DNA of 64,000 nucleotides from assembly GCF_001559075.2 (NCBI RefSeq), contig NZ_CP014015.2, positions 4,340,001-4,404,000 of the forward strand, read 5' to 3'. Position 1 is the stretch's first letter, and the number at the start of each line of letters is the position of its first letter. The position numbers and the translations under genes were made by a program. Under the pieces are notes generated by a model. That model did not search any database. It saw only the letters and a program-made list of their open reading frames with translations, and was not told the origin of the DNA. Of this stretch, positions 34,781 to 44,467 are shown one piece after another. Source of the DNA: Citrobacter amalonaticus. GTDB taxonomy: Bacteria; Pseudomonadota; Gammaproteobacteria; Enterobacterales; Enterobacteriaceae.

Positions 34781-35657
34781 GATGGTCCTCCTCGTCATCG
34801 TCCACTTCTTTGTTCGGGCCAATACCAATGTAGTGATAGATCAGCCCGGCAAAGGTGGCGATAAATCCGGCGGCCGCCAGTGGCTTCAGCGCCCCTTTCC
34901 ACAGATTGATAGAGGTGTCGACTTTCGGCTCGTTCGGTAAACCGTGGTAGAGCTCTGGCTGATTCGCGTGATGCAGGACATACATCACATGCGTACCGCC
35001 AACGCCCTGCGGGTTATAGACGCCAGCATGTTCGTAGCCGCGTGCTTTTAGCTTCGCGACGCGCTGCTCGCCCATTTCCAGCATCTCTTGTTTGGTGCCG
35101 AAATGAATCGCCCCGGTCGGACAGGTTTTGACACAGGCCGGTTCCTGACCCACGCTGACGCGATCGACGCAGAGTGTACATTTATAGACGCGGTTGTCCT
35201 CTTTATTGAGGCGCGGAATATTAAACGGACACCCGGCAATGCAGTAGCCGCAGCCAATGCAGTGTTCGGACTGAAAATCGACAATCCCGTTGGCATACTG
35301 GATGATCGCACCCGCAGACGGGCAGGCCTTCAGGCAGCCCGGATCCTCACAGTGCATACAGCCGTCTTTACGAATCAGCCATTCCAGTTTGCCGTTCTGC
35401 ACGGTTTCGCTAAAACGCATCACCGTCCAGGACTTGGCGCTGAGATCGGCGGGGTTGTCGTACACCCCGACGCAATGCCCTACCTCGTCACGGATGTCGT
35501 TCCACTCAGAACAAGCCACCTGGCAGGCTTTGCAGCCCACGCAGGAGGAGACGTCAATGAGCTTGGCGACCTCGGCTTTGTAATCACGCGCCTGCGGCGG
35601 CGGCGTGATTGCGTTTGTTGCGGACTTTTTGATGATGTCCTGCGTTTCCAAAGACAT
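34773..35657 (-). CDS. fdnH: Formate dehydrogenase-N iron-sulfur subunit FdnH
   Basis: A 294-residue subunit, the E. coli length, with four [4Fe-4S] clusters. Cysteine groups visible: CVGCKACQVAC, CMHCEDPGCLKAC, CIGCGYCIAGCPF and CTLCVDR...CVKTCP. A C-terminal membrane anchor (PLAAAGFIATFAGLIYHYIG) holds it on the periplasmic face beside FdnI. It relays electrons from the FdnG molybdopterin site. Confidence 0.97.
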   Translation of the reverse strand: MSLETQDIIKKSATNAITPPPQARDYKAEVAKLIDVSSCVGCKACQVACSEWNDIRDEVGHCVGVYDNPADLSAKSWTVMRFSETVQNGKLEWLIRKDGCMHCEDPGCLKACPSAGAIIQYANGIVDFQSEHCIGCGYCIAGCPFNIPRLNKEDNRVYKCTLCVDRVSVGQEPACVKTCPTGAIHFGTKQEMLEMGEQRVAKLKARGYEHAGVYNPQGVGGTHVMYVLHHANQPELYHGLPNEPKVDTSINLWKGALKPLAAAGFIATFAGLIYHYIGIGPNKEVDDDEEDHHE

Positions 35658-35669
35658 ATGCTCGCCCCC

Positions 35670-38600
35670 TTACGCCTTCTCGATGTTGACTAAAAACGCT
35701 TTGTACTCCGGCGTTTGCGAGTTTGAGTCACCGACGTTTGGCGTCAGGGTGTTGGCGATATAGCCTTTACGCGCCACCCCTTCAAAGCCCCAGTGCAGCG
35801 GGATCCCGACGGTTTCAACCTGCTGACCGTTGACGTGCAGCGTACGCAGACGACGTGTGACCACCGCAACCGCACGAATGAATCCGCGCTTGCTGCTTAC
35901 CTTCACGTAGTCGCCGTTGCCTATGCCTTTGGCGGCGGCCAGCGTTTCGCTGATCTCCACAAACTGTTCCGGCTGCGCGATGGCGTTCAACAGCGCGTGC
36001 TTGGTCCAGGTGTGGAAGTGCTCGGTCAGACGATAGGTCGTTCCGACATACGGGAACGCGTCCTTCTTCCCTAAGCGCAGCACGTCATCTTCATAGATGC
36101 GCACGACCGGGCTGGACACCACGTTCGGATGCAGCGGGTTAGTACCCAGCGGCGTTTCCATCGGTTCGTAGTGTTCCGGGAATGGACCTTCCGCCAGTTT
36201 ATCAAGGGCAAACAGACGGCCGAGACCTTCCGGTTGCATGATAAACGGCCCGGTGGCGCTGCCCGGAGGCGCGGTGTTGAAGTCCGGGATATCGTTACCC
36301 GTCCATTTCGCCCCGTCCCACTGGATCAGCATGCGTTTCGCATCCCACGGTTTACCGTTGATATCCGCGGAGGCGCGGTTATACAGCACGCGACGGTTCA
36401 GCGGCCATGCCCATGCCCAACCCAGTGTATTGCCCAGCCCTGACGGATCGGCATTATCGCGGTTGGCCATCTGGTTGCCTTTCTCCGTCCAGCTACCGGT
36501 GTAGATCCAGCAGGAAGACGAGGTCGTACCGTCGTCACGCAGTTGCGCGAAGCTGGTGAGCAGTTGCCCTTTCTTCGCAATCAGAACACCGTTGGCGTCG
36601 TAGAGATCGGCCAGCGCATAACCGTTGTTCTCTTTCGCGACCTCTTCTGACTCTGGATGGTCCGGCTGTTTGTAGTCCCAGCGCATTTTCAGTAGCGGTT
36701 CTACGCCTTTCCCGCCCTCTGTGCGATACATCTCGCGCAGACGATGGAAAAGCCCGGCCAGAATTTCGCCGTCGTTACGCGCTTCACCCGGCGCATCCTG
36801 CCCTTTCCAGTGCCACTGCAACCAGCGTCCGGAGTTGGCAATGGAGCCATCTTCTTCGGCAAAACAGGTGGACGGCAGGCGGAACACTTCCGTCTGAATC
36901 GACGCCGGATCGACATCGTTCGACTCGCCGTGGTTCTGCCAGAAGGTTGAGGTTTCGGTCACCAGCGGATCGATCACCACCATATACTTCAGCTTGCTCA
37001 GGCTGCGAACCACTTTGTTTTTGTCCGGGAAGGACGCCACCGGGTTAAAGCCCTGACAGATGTAGCCGGTGACTTTCCCGCTATCCATCATGTTGAAGTA
37101 TTTAATGACGTCGTAGGCCTGATCCCATTTCGGCAACCAGTCAAAGCCCCAGTCATTCTCTTTCTGCGCATCATCGCCGTAGAACGCTTTCATCAGGCTG
37201 ACGGCAAACTTCGGATAGTTGCTCCAGTAGTTCACCTGGTCCGCTAACGTGGCTTTTGGCGTGTTAGCGTTCAGCCAGGTCTGCCAGTCGCTCTGCTTTT
37301 CCGACGGCAGCGTCAGATAACCAGGCAGACTGGTTGAAAGCAGTCCGAGGTCGGTCAGTCCCTGAATATTGGAGTGACCACGCAGGGCGTTCACGCCGCC
37401 GCCGGCCATCCCCATGTTGCCGAGCAGCAACTGGATCATCGCCATCGTACGGATGTTCTGCGCCCCAACCGTATGTTGAGTCCAGCCCAGCGCATACAGG
37501 AATGTGGTGGTACGATCCGCCGCACTGGTGGAGGCCAGCACGTCACATACTTTCAGGAAGTCAGCCTTCGGCGTCCCGCAGATGTTCTCGACGACGTCCG
37601 GCGTGTAGCGGGAAACGTGCTGTTTCAGCAGATTCCATACGCAACGAGGATGCGTCAGAGTTTCATCGCGTTTGGCATAGCCGTTTTCATCGAACTGGTA
37701 GTTCCAGGACGACTTATCGTACTGCCGTTTTTTCGCGTCATAACCGCTGAATAAACCGTCATCAAAGGTAAAATCATCCCGCACCAGCAGGCTGGCGTTG
37801 GTGTAATGTCTGACGTATTCGGCATTAATCTTGTTATTTTCAATCAGATACCGCAGCACACCGGACAGGAACGTAATGTCCGTGCCGGAGCGAATCGGCG
37901 CATAAATATCAGCAACCGAGGCGGTACGAGTAAAACGGGGATCGACAACAATCAGCGTGGCGTCATTGTTGTTCTTCGCTTCCATCGCCCAGCGGAAACC
38001 CACTGGATGGGCTTCAGCGGCGTTACCGCCCATCACCATCACGACGTTTGCGTTTTTGATATCAACCCAGTGGTTGGTCATCGCACCGCGACCAAATGTT
38101 GGAGCAAGACTTGCTACCGTTGGTCCGTGTCAGACGCGCGCCTGGTTGTCTACTGCCAGCATGCCGAGTGAGCGCACAAATTTTTGCGTCAGCATGCCGG
38201 TTTCATTACTGGCCGCGGAGGCGCAGAGCATCCCCGTGGAAAGCCAGCGGTTTACCGTGACGCCCTGTTCGTTTTTCTCGATAAAGTTGGCGTCGCGGTC
38301 GGCTTTCATCAGTTTTGCAATGCGGGTCAGTGCATCATCCCAGCTAATGCGTTGCCATTTGTCGGAGCCTGGTGCGCGATATTCCGGGTAGCGCAGACGG
38401 TTTTCGCTATGGATGTAATCCAGCAGACCGGCGCCCTTCGGACACAATGCGCCACGGCTTACCGGATGATCCGGATCCCCTTCGATATGATAAAGCGCTT
38501 CTTTGGCGTTTTTTGCTCCATCTCCCAGGCTATACATTAATAGCCCGCAACCTACGGAACAGTATGTGCAGGTGTTTCGGATCTCTTTCGCGCGCAACAG

Positions 38601-38717
38601 CTTATAATTTCGCGATTGAGCCAGTGCCATTTTGGGGGTAAATCCCAGCGCAGCAACCGTTGTTCCAGCCATACCGCCCGCGCAGATTTTAAAAAACTTT
38701 CTGCGGCTGACGTTCAT
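35670..38717 (-). CDS. fdnG: Formate dehydrogenase-N catalytic subunit FdnG (selenoprotein)
   Basis: One reading frame of 1015 residues interrupted by a single in-frame TGA at codon 196, which is read as selenocysteine; the context NQARV-U-HGPTVASLAPTFGRGAM is the active site of the family and Sec196 is the E. coli position. The N-terminus has a twin-arginine signal (MNVSRRKFFKICAGG), so the enzyme is exported folded with its bis-MGD molybdenum cofactor. A [4Fe-4S] motif follows (CTYCSVGCGLLMY and CPKGAG). It oxidises formate in the periplasm and feeds electrons through FdnH and FdnI to quinone, supporting nitrate respiration. It is intact, not a pseudogene. Confidence 0.97.
38130..38132 (-). 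other. fdnG: UGA selenocysteine codon of fdnG
   Basis: In-frame TGA at codon 196 flanked by the conserved V-U-H-G-P active-site sequence. A SECIS hairpin should lie immediately 3' of it in the mRNA; the downstream bases contain AGCAAG-TCTTGCT-like complementary segments. Confidence 0.95.
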
Positions 38718-38783
38718 TGCTTTCCCTCTTTTTCCAGAGTTGTCATGTCGCCGTGGAAACTAACAGCAATACCCATATTTTTT

Positions 38784-38797
38784 TTGAGTCAAATCAA
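38784..38797 (-). promoter_or_regulatory. FNR box upstream of fdnG
   Basis: TTGAGTCAAATCAA matches nine of ten defined positions of the FNR consensus TTGAT-4-ATCAA. Its centre is 73 bp before the fdnG start, which fits an activating site near -42 as in E. coli fdnG. Confidence 0.8.
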
Positions 38798-38845
38798 TAA
38801 CGAAACGGTTCCGCTACTAAATAGTCCCAATTGTCGGTTTTATAT

Positions 38846-38861
38846 ACCACTAAGGTGGTAA
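38846..38861 (-). promoter_or_regulatory. NarL 7-2-7 site upstream of fdnG
   Basis: TACCACT-AA-GGTGGTA is an inverted pair of NarL heptamers with 2-bp spacing, about 63 bp upstream of the FNR box. Nitrate induction through NarL from a distant 7-2-7 site is the known mode for E. coli fdnG. Confidence 0.8.
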
Positions 38862-38951
38862 GCCCTCTCAGTATTCGCCTGGATAATTTCGCTAAAAAAG
38901 TGCTATATATTTCAACTTCTTTTTAGATAGGCATGGGAAACGGCAAACAGA

Positions 38952-39833
38952 ATGACGAAACAAAAAGCAACGCTGATTGGACTTATTGCGATTGTGCTGT
39001 GGAGCACAATGGTAGGTCTGATTCGCGGCGTCAGTGAAGGACTTGGGCCAGTCGGCGGTGCGGCGGCAATCTATTCATTAAGTGGACTGCTGCTGATATT
39101 TACCGTGGGGTTTCCCAATATCCGTCGTTTTCCTGTTGGTTATTTAATCGCCGGTAGCGTGCTGTTTGTCAGTTATGAAATATGTCTGGCGTTATCGTTG
39201 GGCTATGCCGCCACACGTCATCAGGCGATTGAGGTCGGTATGGTCAATTATTTATGGCCAAGTCTGACTATTTTATTCGCGATTCTGTTTAATGGTCAAA
39301 AAACCACCTGGATAATCGTTCCTGGACTACTGCTCGCGATAACCGGTATTTGTTGGGTGCTGGGTGGCGAAAACGGCCTGAATCCTGGGGAAATTATCAG
39401 CAATATCACCAGCAGTCCATTGAGCTATTTTCTCGCCTTTCTCGGGGCTTTTATCTGGGCGACCTACTGTACCGTAACCAATAAATATGCGCGTGGATTT
39501 AATGGCATCACGGTTTTCGTTTTACTGACCGCACTCAGTTTGTGGGTTCACTATTTTTTGACGCCACAACCTGAAATGGAGTTCAGTACGCCGGTCATCA
39601 TTAAACTGGTCTCTGCCGCCCTGACGCTGGGTTTTGCCTATGCGGCCTGGAACGTGGGAATTTTGCACGGCAACGTCACCATCATGGCGGTAGGCTCGTA
39701 TTTCACACCGGTGCTGTCATCTGCGCTGGCAGCCGTGCTGCTGAGCGCCCCGCTATCGTTCTCTTTCTGGCAGGGTGCCATTATGGTTTGCATCGGTTCT
39801 CTGCTGTGCTGGTGGGCCACACGCCGCGCGTAA
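38952..39833 (+). CDS. yddG: Aromatic amino acid / metabolite exporter YddG
   Basis: A 293-residue inner-membrane protein of the drug/metabolite transporter superfamily (two EamA halves, ten predicted helices). E. coli YddG exports aromatic amino acids, and Salmonella YddG was linked to paraquat (methyl viologen) efflux together with OmpD. It is divergent from fdnG and 547 bp upstream of ompD on the same strand, the Salmonella arrangement. Confidence 0.95.
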   Translation: MTKQKATLIGLIAIVLWSTMVGLIRGVSEGLGPVGGAAAIYSLSGLLLIFTVGFPNIRRFPVGYLIAGSVLFVSYEICLALSLGYAATRHQAIEVGMVNYLWPSLTILFAILFNGQKTTWIIVPGLLLAITGICWVLGGENGLNPGEIISNITSSPLSYFLAFLGAFIWATYCTVTNKYARGFNGITVFVLLTALSLWVHYFLTPQPEMEFSTPVIIKLVSAALTLGFAYAAWNVGILHGNVTIMAVGSYFTPVLSSALAAVLLSAPLSFSFWQGAIMVCIGSLLCWWATRRA

Positions 39834-40380
39834 CGCTCTCCCGGGTCGGTACGCTTTCTGGCCCGGACTTTGCTTTCGCGCGACAAATCGTCACCAGCCC
39901 ATTCTTAGGATATTCATCTTTTGTTAGAAAATTCTTATTTGATTTTTTCTGACCACTCAACCATACCTTTATTAATCTTCAGAATCGGTTTTATTTATTT
40001 CATCTCTAATAAGAGCATTAAGTCTTTAAACTTATGTTAAATTTATGATAACAAGACGCTAATAAATCAGAGGTTTACATTGTTTAACAATTATTAACCT
40101 GTATATAGTACACACTGATAACTAACTCAGCTAATAACCAATAAGCCGTATATAATTCCCTGCGAAAATATTGCATAAAAGGTTATTTCTAAGAATTTCC
40201 GCGTCTCAGATTTACCTTAAGGCGATCTGGATCACACAAATAGAAATAATCTGCAATTACATGAAACTTATTATTGAATTGATACTGCTGCGTAATTTAA
40301 AAATAGTTTGCCATTGAGGAAAAGCTTCGATCGACAATGGTTCAGGAATCACACCAAGAAAATTATAAGGATTGTTAACA
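39834..40380 (+). promoter_or_regulatory. 547-bp AT-rich upstream region of ompD
   Basis: No gene is seen. This is a long, AT-rich control region with an untranslated leader ending in a weak ribosome site (ATAAGGATTGTTAACA) before the ATG. In Salmonella the ompD leader and early codons are targets of several small RNAs (for example RybB, MicC, SdsR); comparable pairing is likely but not shown. Confidence 0.4.
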
Positions 40381-41457
40381 ATGAAACTTAAATTAGTTGC
40401 AGTGGCAGTGACTAGCCTGTTGGCAGCAGGCGTCGTGAATGCGGCAGAAGTGTATAACAAAGACGGCAACAAACTGGATCTGTACGGTAAAGTTACCGCT
40501 CTGCACTACTTCTCCGACAATGACGGCGATGATGGCGACAAAACTTATGCACGTCTGGGTTTCAAAGGCGAAACGCAGATTAATGACCAACTGACCGGTT
40601 TCGGCCAGTGGGAATATGAATTCAAAGGCAACAACGCTGAATCAGATGGCGCCAAAGGCAACAAAACTCGTCTGGCATTTGCTGGTCTGAAATTTGCTGA
40701 ATTCGGTTCTTTCGATTATGGCCGTAACTACGGCGTTGCTTACGATGTTGGCGCATGGACCGACGTTCTGCCTGAGTTCGGTGGTGACACCTGGACCCAG
40801 ACTGACAACTTCATGACTGCTCGTACAACTGGCGTTGCGACCTACCGTAACACCGACTTCTTCGGTCTGGTTGAAGGCTGGAACTTTGCTCTGCAGTATC
40901 AGGGTAAAAACGATCGCGGCGACGAAGTTAAAGCGAACGGTGATGGCTTCGGTCTGTCTACCAGCTATGAGTACGAAGGTTTTGCAGCAAGCGCCGCTTA
41001 TGCGAAATCTGACCGTACTGACGACCAGGTTGCCTACGGTAACAACAGTCTGAATGCTTCCGGCGACAACGCTGAAGTGTGGGCTGCTGGTCTGAAATAT
41101 GATGCGAACAACATCTATCTGGCAACCACCTACTCTGAAACTCGCAACATGACTCCGTTCGGTGATGATCATATCGCGAACAAAACTCAGAACTTTGAAG
41201 TTGTTGCTCAGTACCAGTTCGACTTCGGTCTGCGTCCGTCCCTGGCTTACCTGAAATCCAAAGCTAAAGACCTGGGTGCATGGGGCGATCAGGATGTGGT
41301 TGAGTACATTGATGTTGGCGCAACCTACTACTTCAACAAAAATATGTCTACCTATGTTGATTACAAAATCAACCTGATCGACGAAAGCAACTTTACTCGT
41401 GCTGCTGGTGTAGGCACTGACGACATCGTTGCCGTTGGCCTGACCTATCAGTTCTAA
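40381..41457 (+). CDS. ompD: Outer-membrane porin OmpD (NmpC type)
   Basis: A 358-residue general porin with a 21-residue signal peptide ending VNA, mature start AEVYNKDGNKLDLYGK, the constriction-loop sequence PEFGGDTW and a C-terminal Phe needed for BamA recognition. The N-terminus (MKLKLVAVAVTSLLAAGVVNA) and the place beside yddG, with smvA close behind, point to Salmonella-type OmpD rather than E. coli OmpN. It forms trimeric 16-strand barrels for small solutes. Codon use is strongly biased, as expected for a highly expressed porin. The start 40381 is the first ATG of the signal peptide. Confidence 0.93.
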   Translation: MKLKLVAVAVTSLLAAGVVNAAEVYNKDGNKLDLYGKVTALHYFSDNDGDDGDKTYARLGFKGETQINDQLTGFGQWEYEFKGNNAESDGAKGNKTRLAFAGLKFAEFGSFDYGRNYGVAYDVGAWTDVLPEFGGDTWTQTDNFMTARTTGVATYRNTDFFGLVEGWNFALQYQGKNDRGDEVKANGDGFGLSTSYEYEGFAASAAYAKSDRTDDQVAYGNNSLNASGDNAEVWAAGLKYDANNIYLATTYSETRNMTPFGDDHIANKTQNFEVVAQYQFDFGLRPSLAYLKSKAKDLGAWGDQDVVEYIDVGATYYFNKNMSTYVDYKINLIDESNFTRAAGVGTDDIVAVGLTYQF

Positions 41458-41483
41458 TTTTTTAGAATTGAGCTGTACAAAAG

Positions 41484-41510
41484 CCAGCCCACGATGGGCT
41501 GGTTTTTTTT
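41484..41510 (+). terminator. Intrinsic terminator of ompD
   Basis: Stem CCAGCCC / GGGCTGG, loop ACGAT, followed by eight T, 26 bp after the porin stop. Confidence 0.95.
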
Positions 41511-41543
41511 CCCCGACGTTGAACCGGTCATAAGGAGAATGCC

Positions 41544-41984
41544 GTGCAAACCTACACAGGACGTTGCCTCTGCGGGCAGAGCCATTTTACCGTCGATGTC
41601 GAATCCCTCGACGTCTATGCCTGTCATTGTACGATATGCCAGAAATGGTCCGGTGGTATCGCCATGTATCTGGAAGCCTGTGGGCAACCGATGATAGATC
41701 CCGAAGCATCCGACCCGGCACATTTTGCGTCGTCACCACGCGGCGAACGGTATTTTTGCTCCGGCTGTGGATGTCCGCTGTGGATCAAGTTGACCGATAC
41801 TGAGCGCTACTTCATTCCCTGGACGTTGCTCGAATTCAACGAGGTCGATCGCCGTCGTCTGATCCTCGCCGCTGAGATTTATACCGAAACGCAACCCGCG
41901 TTCTGGCGGCTCACGGGTCAGTACGCGCGTCTGAGCGGGAAGGAAGTTGAAGAACTGGATAACCGCTGCCAGTTCACCCACTGA
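41544..41984 (+). CDS. GFA-family zinc protein (DUF636)
   Basis: A 146-residue protein of the GFA (glutathione-dependent formaldehyde-activating enzyme) fold. Zinc-binding cysteines: Cys8 and Cys10 (GRCLCGQ), Cys27, Cys29 and Cys32 (YACHCTIC), and Cys72, Cys75, Cys77 (CSGCGC). Most members of the family have no proven reaction; spontaneous or assisted glutathione-formaldehyde condensation is known only for one. It lies between ompD and smvA, as in Salmonella, converging on smvA with a one-base gap. Confidence 0.88.
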   Translation: MQTYTGRCLCGQSHFTVDVESLDVYACHCTICQKWSGGIAMYLEACGQPMIDPEASDPAHFASSPRGERYFCSGCGCPLWIKLTDTERYFIPWTLLEFNEVDRRRLILAAEIYTETQPAFWRLTGQYARLSGKEVEELDNRCQFTH

Positions 41985-41985
41985 G

Positions 41986-43473
41986 TTATTCGCGTGTGGC
42001 CTTCGCCAGACTAAACCACATGCCCACAGCCAGCAGAATCAGCATGCTTCCGGCACTGCTTAATGCCACGCTATGCGACCAGGTAAAAGCCTGCTTCGCG
42101 GCCAGCAGGACAGGATCCGCCAATGTCGCAGGAAGTGTCTGCGCCAGTTGTACCGCTTCTCCCATCGAGGACGACGCGCGCGCTACCTCCCCGGCGTTCA
42201 GACCGTCAGGCAGCGTAATCGACGCAGAGAAGCTGCGGCTGAGCAACAGACCAAAGATAGCAATCCCCAGTCCCGCCCCCAGCTCATAGGCCATCGTTTC
42301 GATCGCCCCGGCCGCTGCCGCTTTCTCGGCGGGTGCCGCCGCCATAATTGCCGCCGTTGAGGCCAGCAGTGCGCTGGAAGCACTGAATCCCAGTAGCGCC
42401 ATTAATATCCAGGCCTGGATTTGCTGAGTACTGAAATCCGTTGCCGCCAGACCATAGAAACTCAGCGCGCATAGCGCCATTCCGCCAGTGGCCACTTTCC
42501 GCAGCCCCAGTCGTGATACCAGCATCCCGGCAATCGGACCGCTAAATCCGCTGGCCAGCATCACTGGCAGCATAAACAATCCTGCCTGATATGGCGTTAA
42601 GCCATGAACAAACTGCAGCTCCTGCGCCATTAACAGCTCAAAACCGACCAGCGTAATCATCGCCGTCATCGCCATCACCACGCCGCTTAAGATAATGCGA
42701 TGGGTGAACAGGCGCATATCAATCATGGGACGACTCGCCGCCAGTTGAATGCGGACAAACTGCGCCAACAACAGTGCGCCGCTCACCAGCGCCAGCGCGA
42801 TAACGCCGGTGGCGATGTGCCCTTTCAGTGCCGTTTTCGCGCTGTAAACCAGCAGCAGAATCGCGACAATCAGCATAATGGCATGTCCCAGATTGAGCGG
42901 CTGATCGCGGCGTCCGGCCTGACGCGGAACATAGCGCGCGGTGAGCGCCACCACGACAAGAACAATCGGCACATTAATTAAGAACACCGAGCCCCAGTAG
43001 AAGTGCTCAAGCAGCATGCCGCCCACCAGTGGACCAAATGCCGCCCCGCCTGAACCCACCGCAGCCCAGACGCCAAGCGCCATGTTGCGGTGGCGTGCTT
43101 GCGAGAAGGTGGCGCGGATCCCGGCCAGCGTCGCCGGCACGATCATCGCCGCGCCAATCGCCAGAATGGCCCGAGTGGCGATCAGCCAACTGGCGGTGTG
43201 GGCAAAGGCCGCAGCCAGTGAGGCGAGACCGAACAGCGCCCCGCCGAGAATCAGCAGGCGTTTAAAACCGATGCGATCGCCGAGCGCCCCCATCGGCAGT
43301 ACCATCCCTGCCATCACCAGCGAGTAAATATCAATGATCCACAACAGTTCGTTGCCACTGGCACCCAGCGTCATACTCAGCGTGGGTGCGGCAACGTGCA
43401 GCACCGTTGCATCAATCGCAACAGGAATGTAGACCAGCACAATAATCACTAACGTTAACCACTGACGAAACAT
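41986..43473 (-). CDS. smvA: MFS multidrug efflux pump SmvA
   Basis: A 495-residue inner-membrane transporter of the DHA2 family, 14 predicted helices, with the motif-A loop GALGDRIGFKRLL and the motif-C region GSGGAAFGPLVGG. It closely matches Salmonella SmvA in memory, which exports methyl viologen and quaternary cationic biocides such as chlorhexidine. Divergent from a TetR repressor gene with three operator-like repeats between them. Confidence 0.94.
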   Translation of the reverse strand: MFRQWLTLVIIVLVYIPVAIDATVLHVAAPTLSMTLGASGNELLWIIDIYSLVMAGMVLPMGALGDRIGFKRLLILGGALFGLASLAAAFAHTASWLIATRAILAIGAAMIVPATLAGIRATFSQARHRNMALGVWAAVGSGGAAFGPLVGGMLLEHFYWGSVFLINVPIVLVVVALTARYVPRQAGRRDQPLNLGHAIMLIVAILLLVYSAKTALKGHIATGVIALALVSGALLLAQFVRIQLAASRPMIDMRLFTHRIILSGVVMAMTAMITLVGFELLMAQELQFVHGLTPYQAGLFMLPVMLASGFSGPIAGMLVSRLGLRKVATGGMALCALSFYGLAATDFSTQQIQAWILMALLGFSASSALLASTAAIMAAAPAEKAAAAGAIETMAYELGAGLGIAIFGLLLSRSFSASITLPDGLNAGEVARASSSMGEAVQLAQTLPATLADPVLLAAKQAFTWSHSVALSSAGSMLILLAVGMWFSLAKATRE

Positions 43474-43494
43474 AAAACTCCCTACAAAAACAAA

Positions 43495-43633
43495 CTGGAC
43501 ACATGTCCAGCTTTGCCGATCCTACGGAAAATTGAACGTATGTCCAACTTTTTGTTCAGCTACGTGATTATCAACAATGAGCGTGATTGAATTTGGGAAG
43601 GTCTGCTCCGCCCGTAATTGAACATCTGTCCAG
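43495..43633. promoter_or_regulatory. Three operator-like repeats between smvA and smvR
   Basis: Three 16-bp sites of one pattern: CTGGACACATGTCCAG (43495-43510, arms 7 of 7), TTGAACGTATGTCCAA (43532-43547) and TTGAACATCTGTCCAG (43618-43633), the last two with 5 of 7 arm matches. They lie across the divergent promoter region, one near each gene and one between, as expected for a TetR-family repressor. Confidence 0.7.
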
Positions 43634-43673
43634 CTTATTGATACACTGCCTCTCCGGGATGAATGGAGGTGGT

Positions 43674-44252
43674 ATGAGCTATCTGAATAAAGATGAACGC
43701 CGCGAAGTGATTTTGCAGGCAGCCATGCGCGTGGCGCTTGAAGATGGCTTTTCGGCCATGACCGTCCGGCGGATTGCCACAGAAGCAAAAGTGGCAACCG
43801 GACAAGTCCACCACCATTTCACCTCTTCCGGAGAACTGAAATCGCAGGCTTTTGTTCGTCTGATTCGCACCCTGCTGGATGCAGAGCTGGTCGCGGAAGA
43901 TGCCAGCTGGCGCACACGTTTGCACGCCACGCTGGGCAGTGATGACCGCGGATTCGAGCCCTATATCAAGCTCTGGCGCGAAGCACAGATCCTTGCGGAT
44001 AAAGACCCGGAAATCAAAAGCGCCTATCTCCTCACCATGCGCATGTGGCATGAAGAGACGGTCGCCATTATCGAAAACGGGCTCGCTGCCGGTGAGTTTA
44101 CTACCGCCTCCGCAGCTGCAGACATTGCCTGGCGTCTGATCGCGCTGGTGTGCGGCCTTGATGGCATGTACGTTCTCGGCATTCAGGAGATGGCCGATCC
44201 GGCGTTTGATCGCCATCTGGATCATATGATTACGCTGGAGCTTTTTTCCTGA
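43674..44252 (+). CDS. smvR: TetR-family repressor of smvA (SmvR)
   Basis: A 192-residue TetR-family regulator: N-terminal helix-turn-helix (about 10-55, FSAMTVRRIATEAKVATGQVHHHF) and a helical ligand-binding part. Divergent location next to smvA identifies it as SmvR, the repressor whose loss raises SmvA-mediated biocide efflux in Klebsiella. The ATG at 43674 is chosen, preceded by GGAGGT with short spacing; another in-frame ATG five codons upstream would include that site. Confidence 0.9.
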   Translation: MSYLNKDERREVILQAAMRVALEDGFSAMTVRRIATEAKVATGQVHHHFTSSGELKSQAFVRLIRTLLDAELVAEDASWRTRLHATLGSDDRGFEPYIKLWREAQILADKDPEIKSAYLLTMRMWHEETVAIIENGLAAGEFTTASAAADIAWRLIALVCGLDGMYVLGIQEMADPAFDRHLDHMITLELFS

Positions 44253-44467
44253 ACGAATGAATGTTAAGCGCTTGCACTTTTTTATTTACATTTGGTAACA
44301 CTTAAGCAACCTGTTATTCCCCCTTCACTCCGCGTGGTTGCGCATTCTTATCTATCCTTTCATCAATATTCCTAAAAGCATCAATAAATTCTAAAAAGGG
44401 CTTATAGCGCCCTTTGTGCAGACTATTTCTTATTTTTCATGAACGACATGTGCATGTGAGGGGTAAT

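Noticed and set aside
38081..38130. fdnG appears as two separate frames, suggesting a nonsense mutation or frameshift
   Set aside because: The break is a single in-frame TGA in the V-U-H-G-P selenocysteine context at codon 196, and the frame is otherwise continuous.
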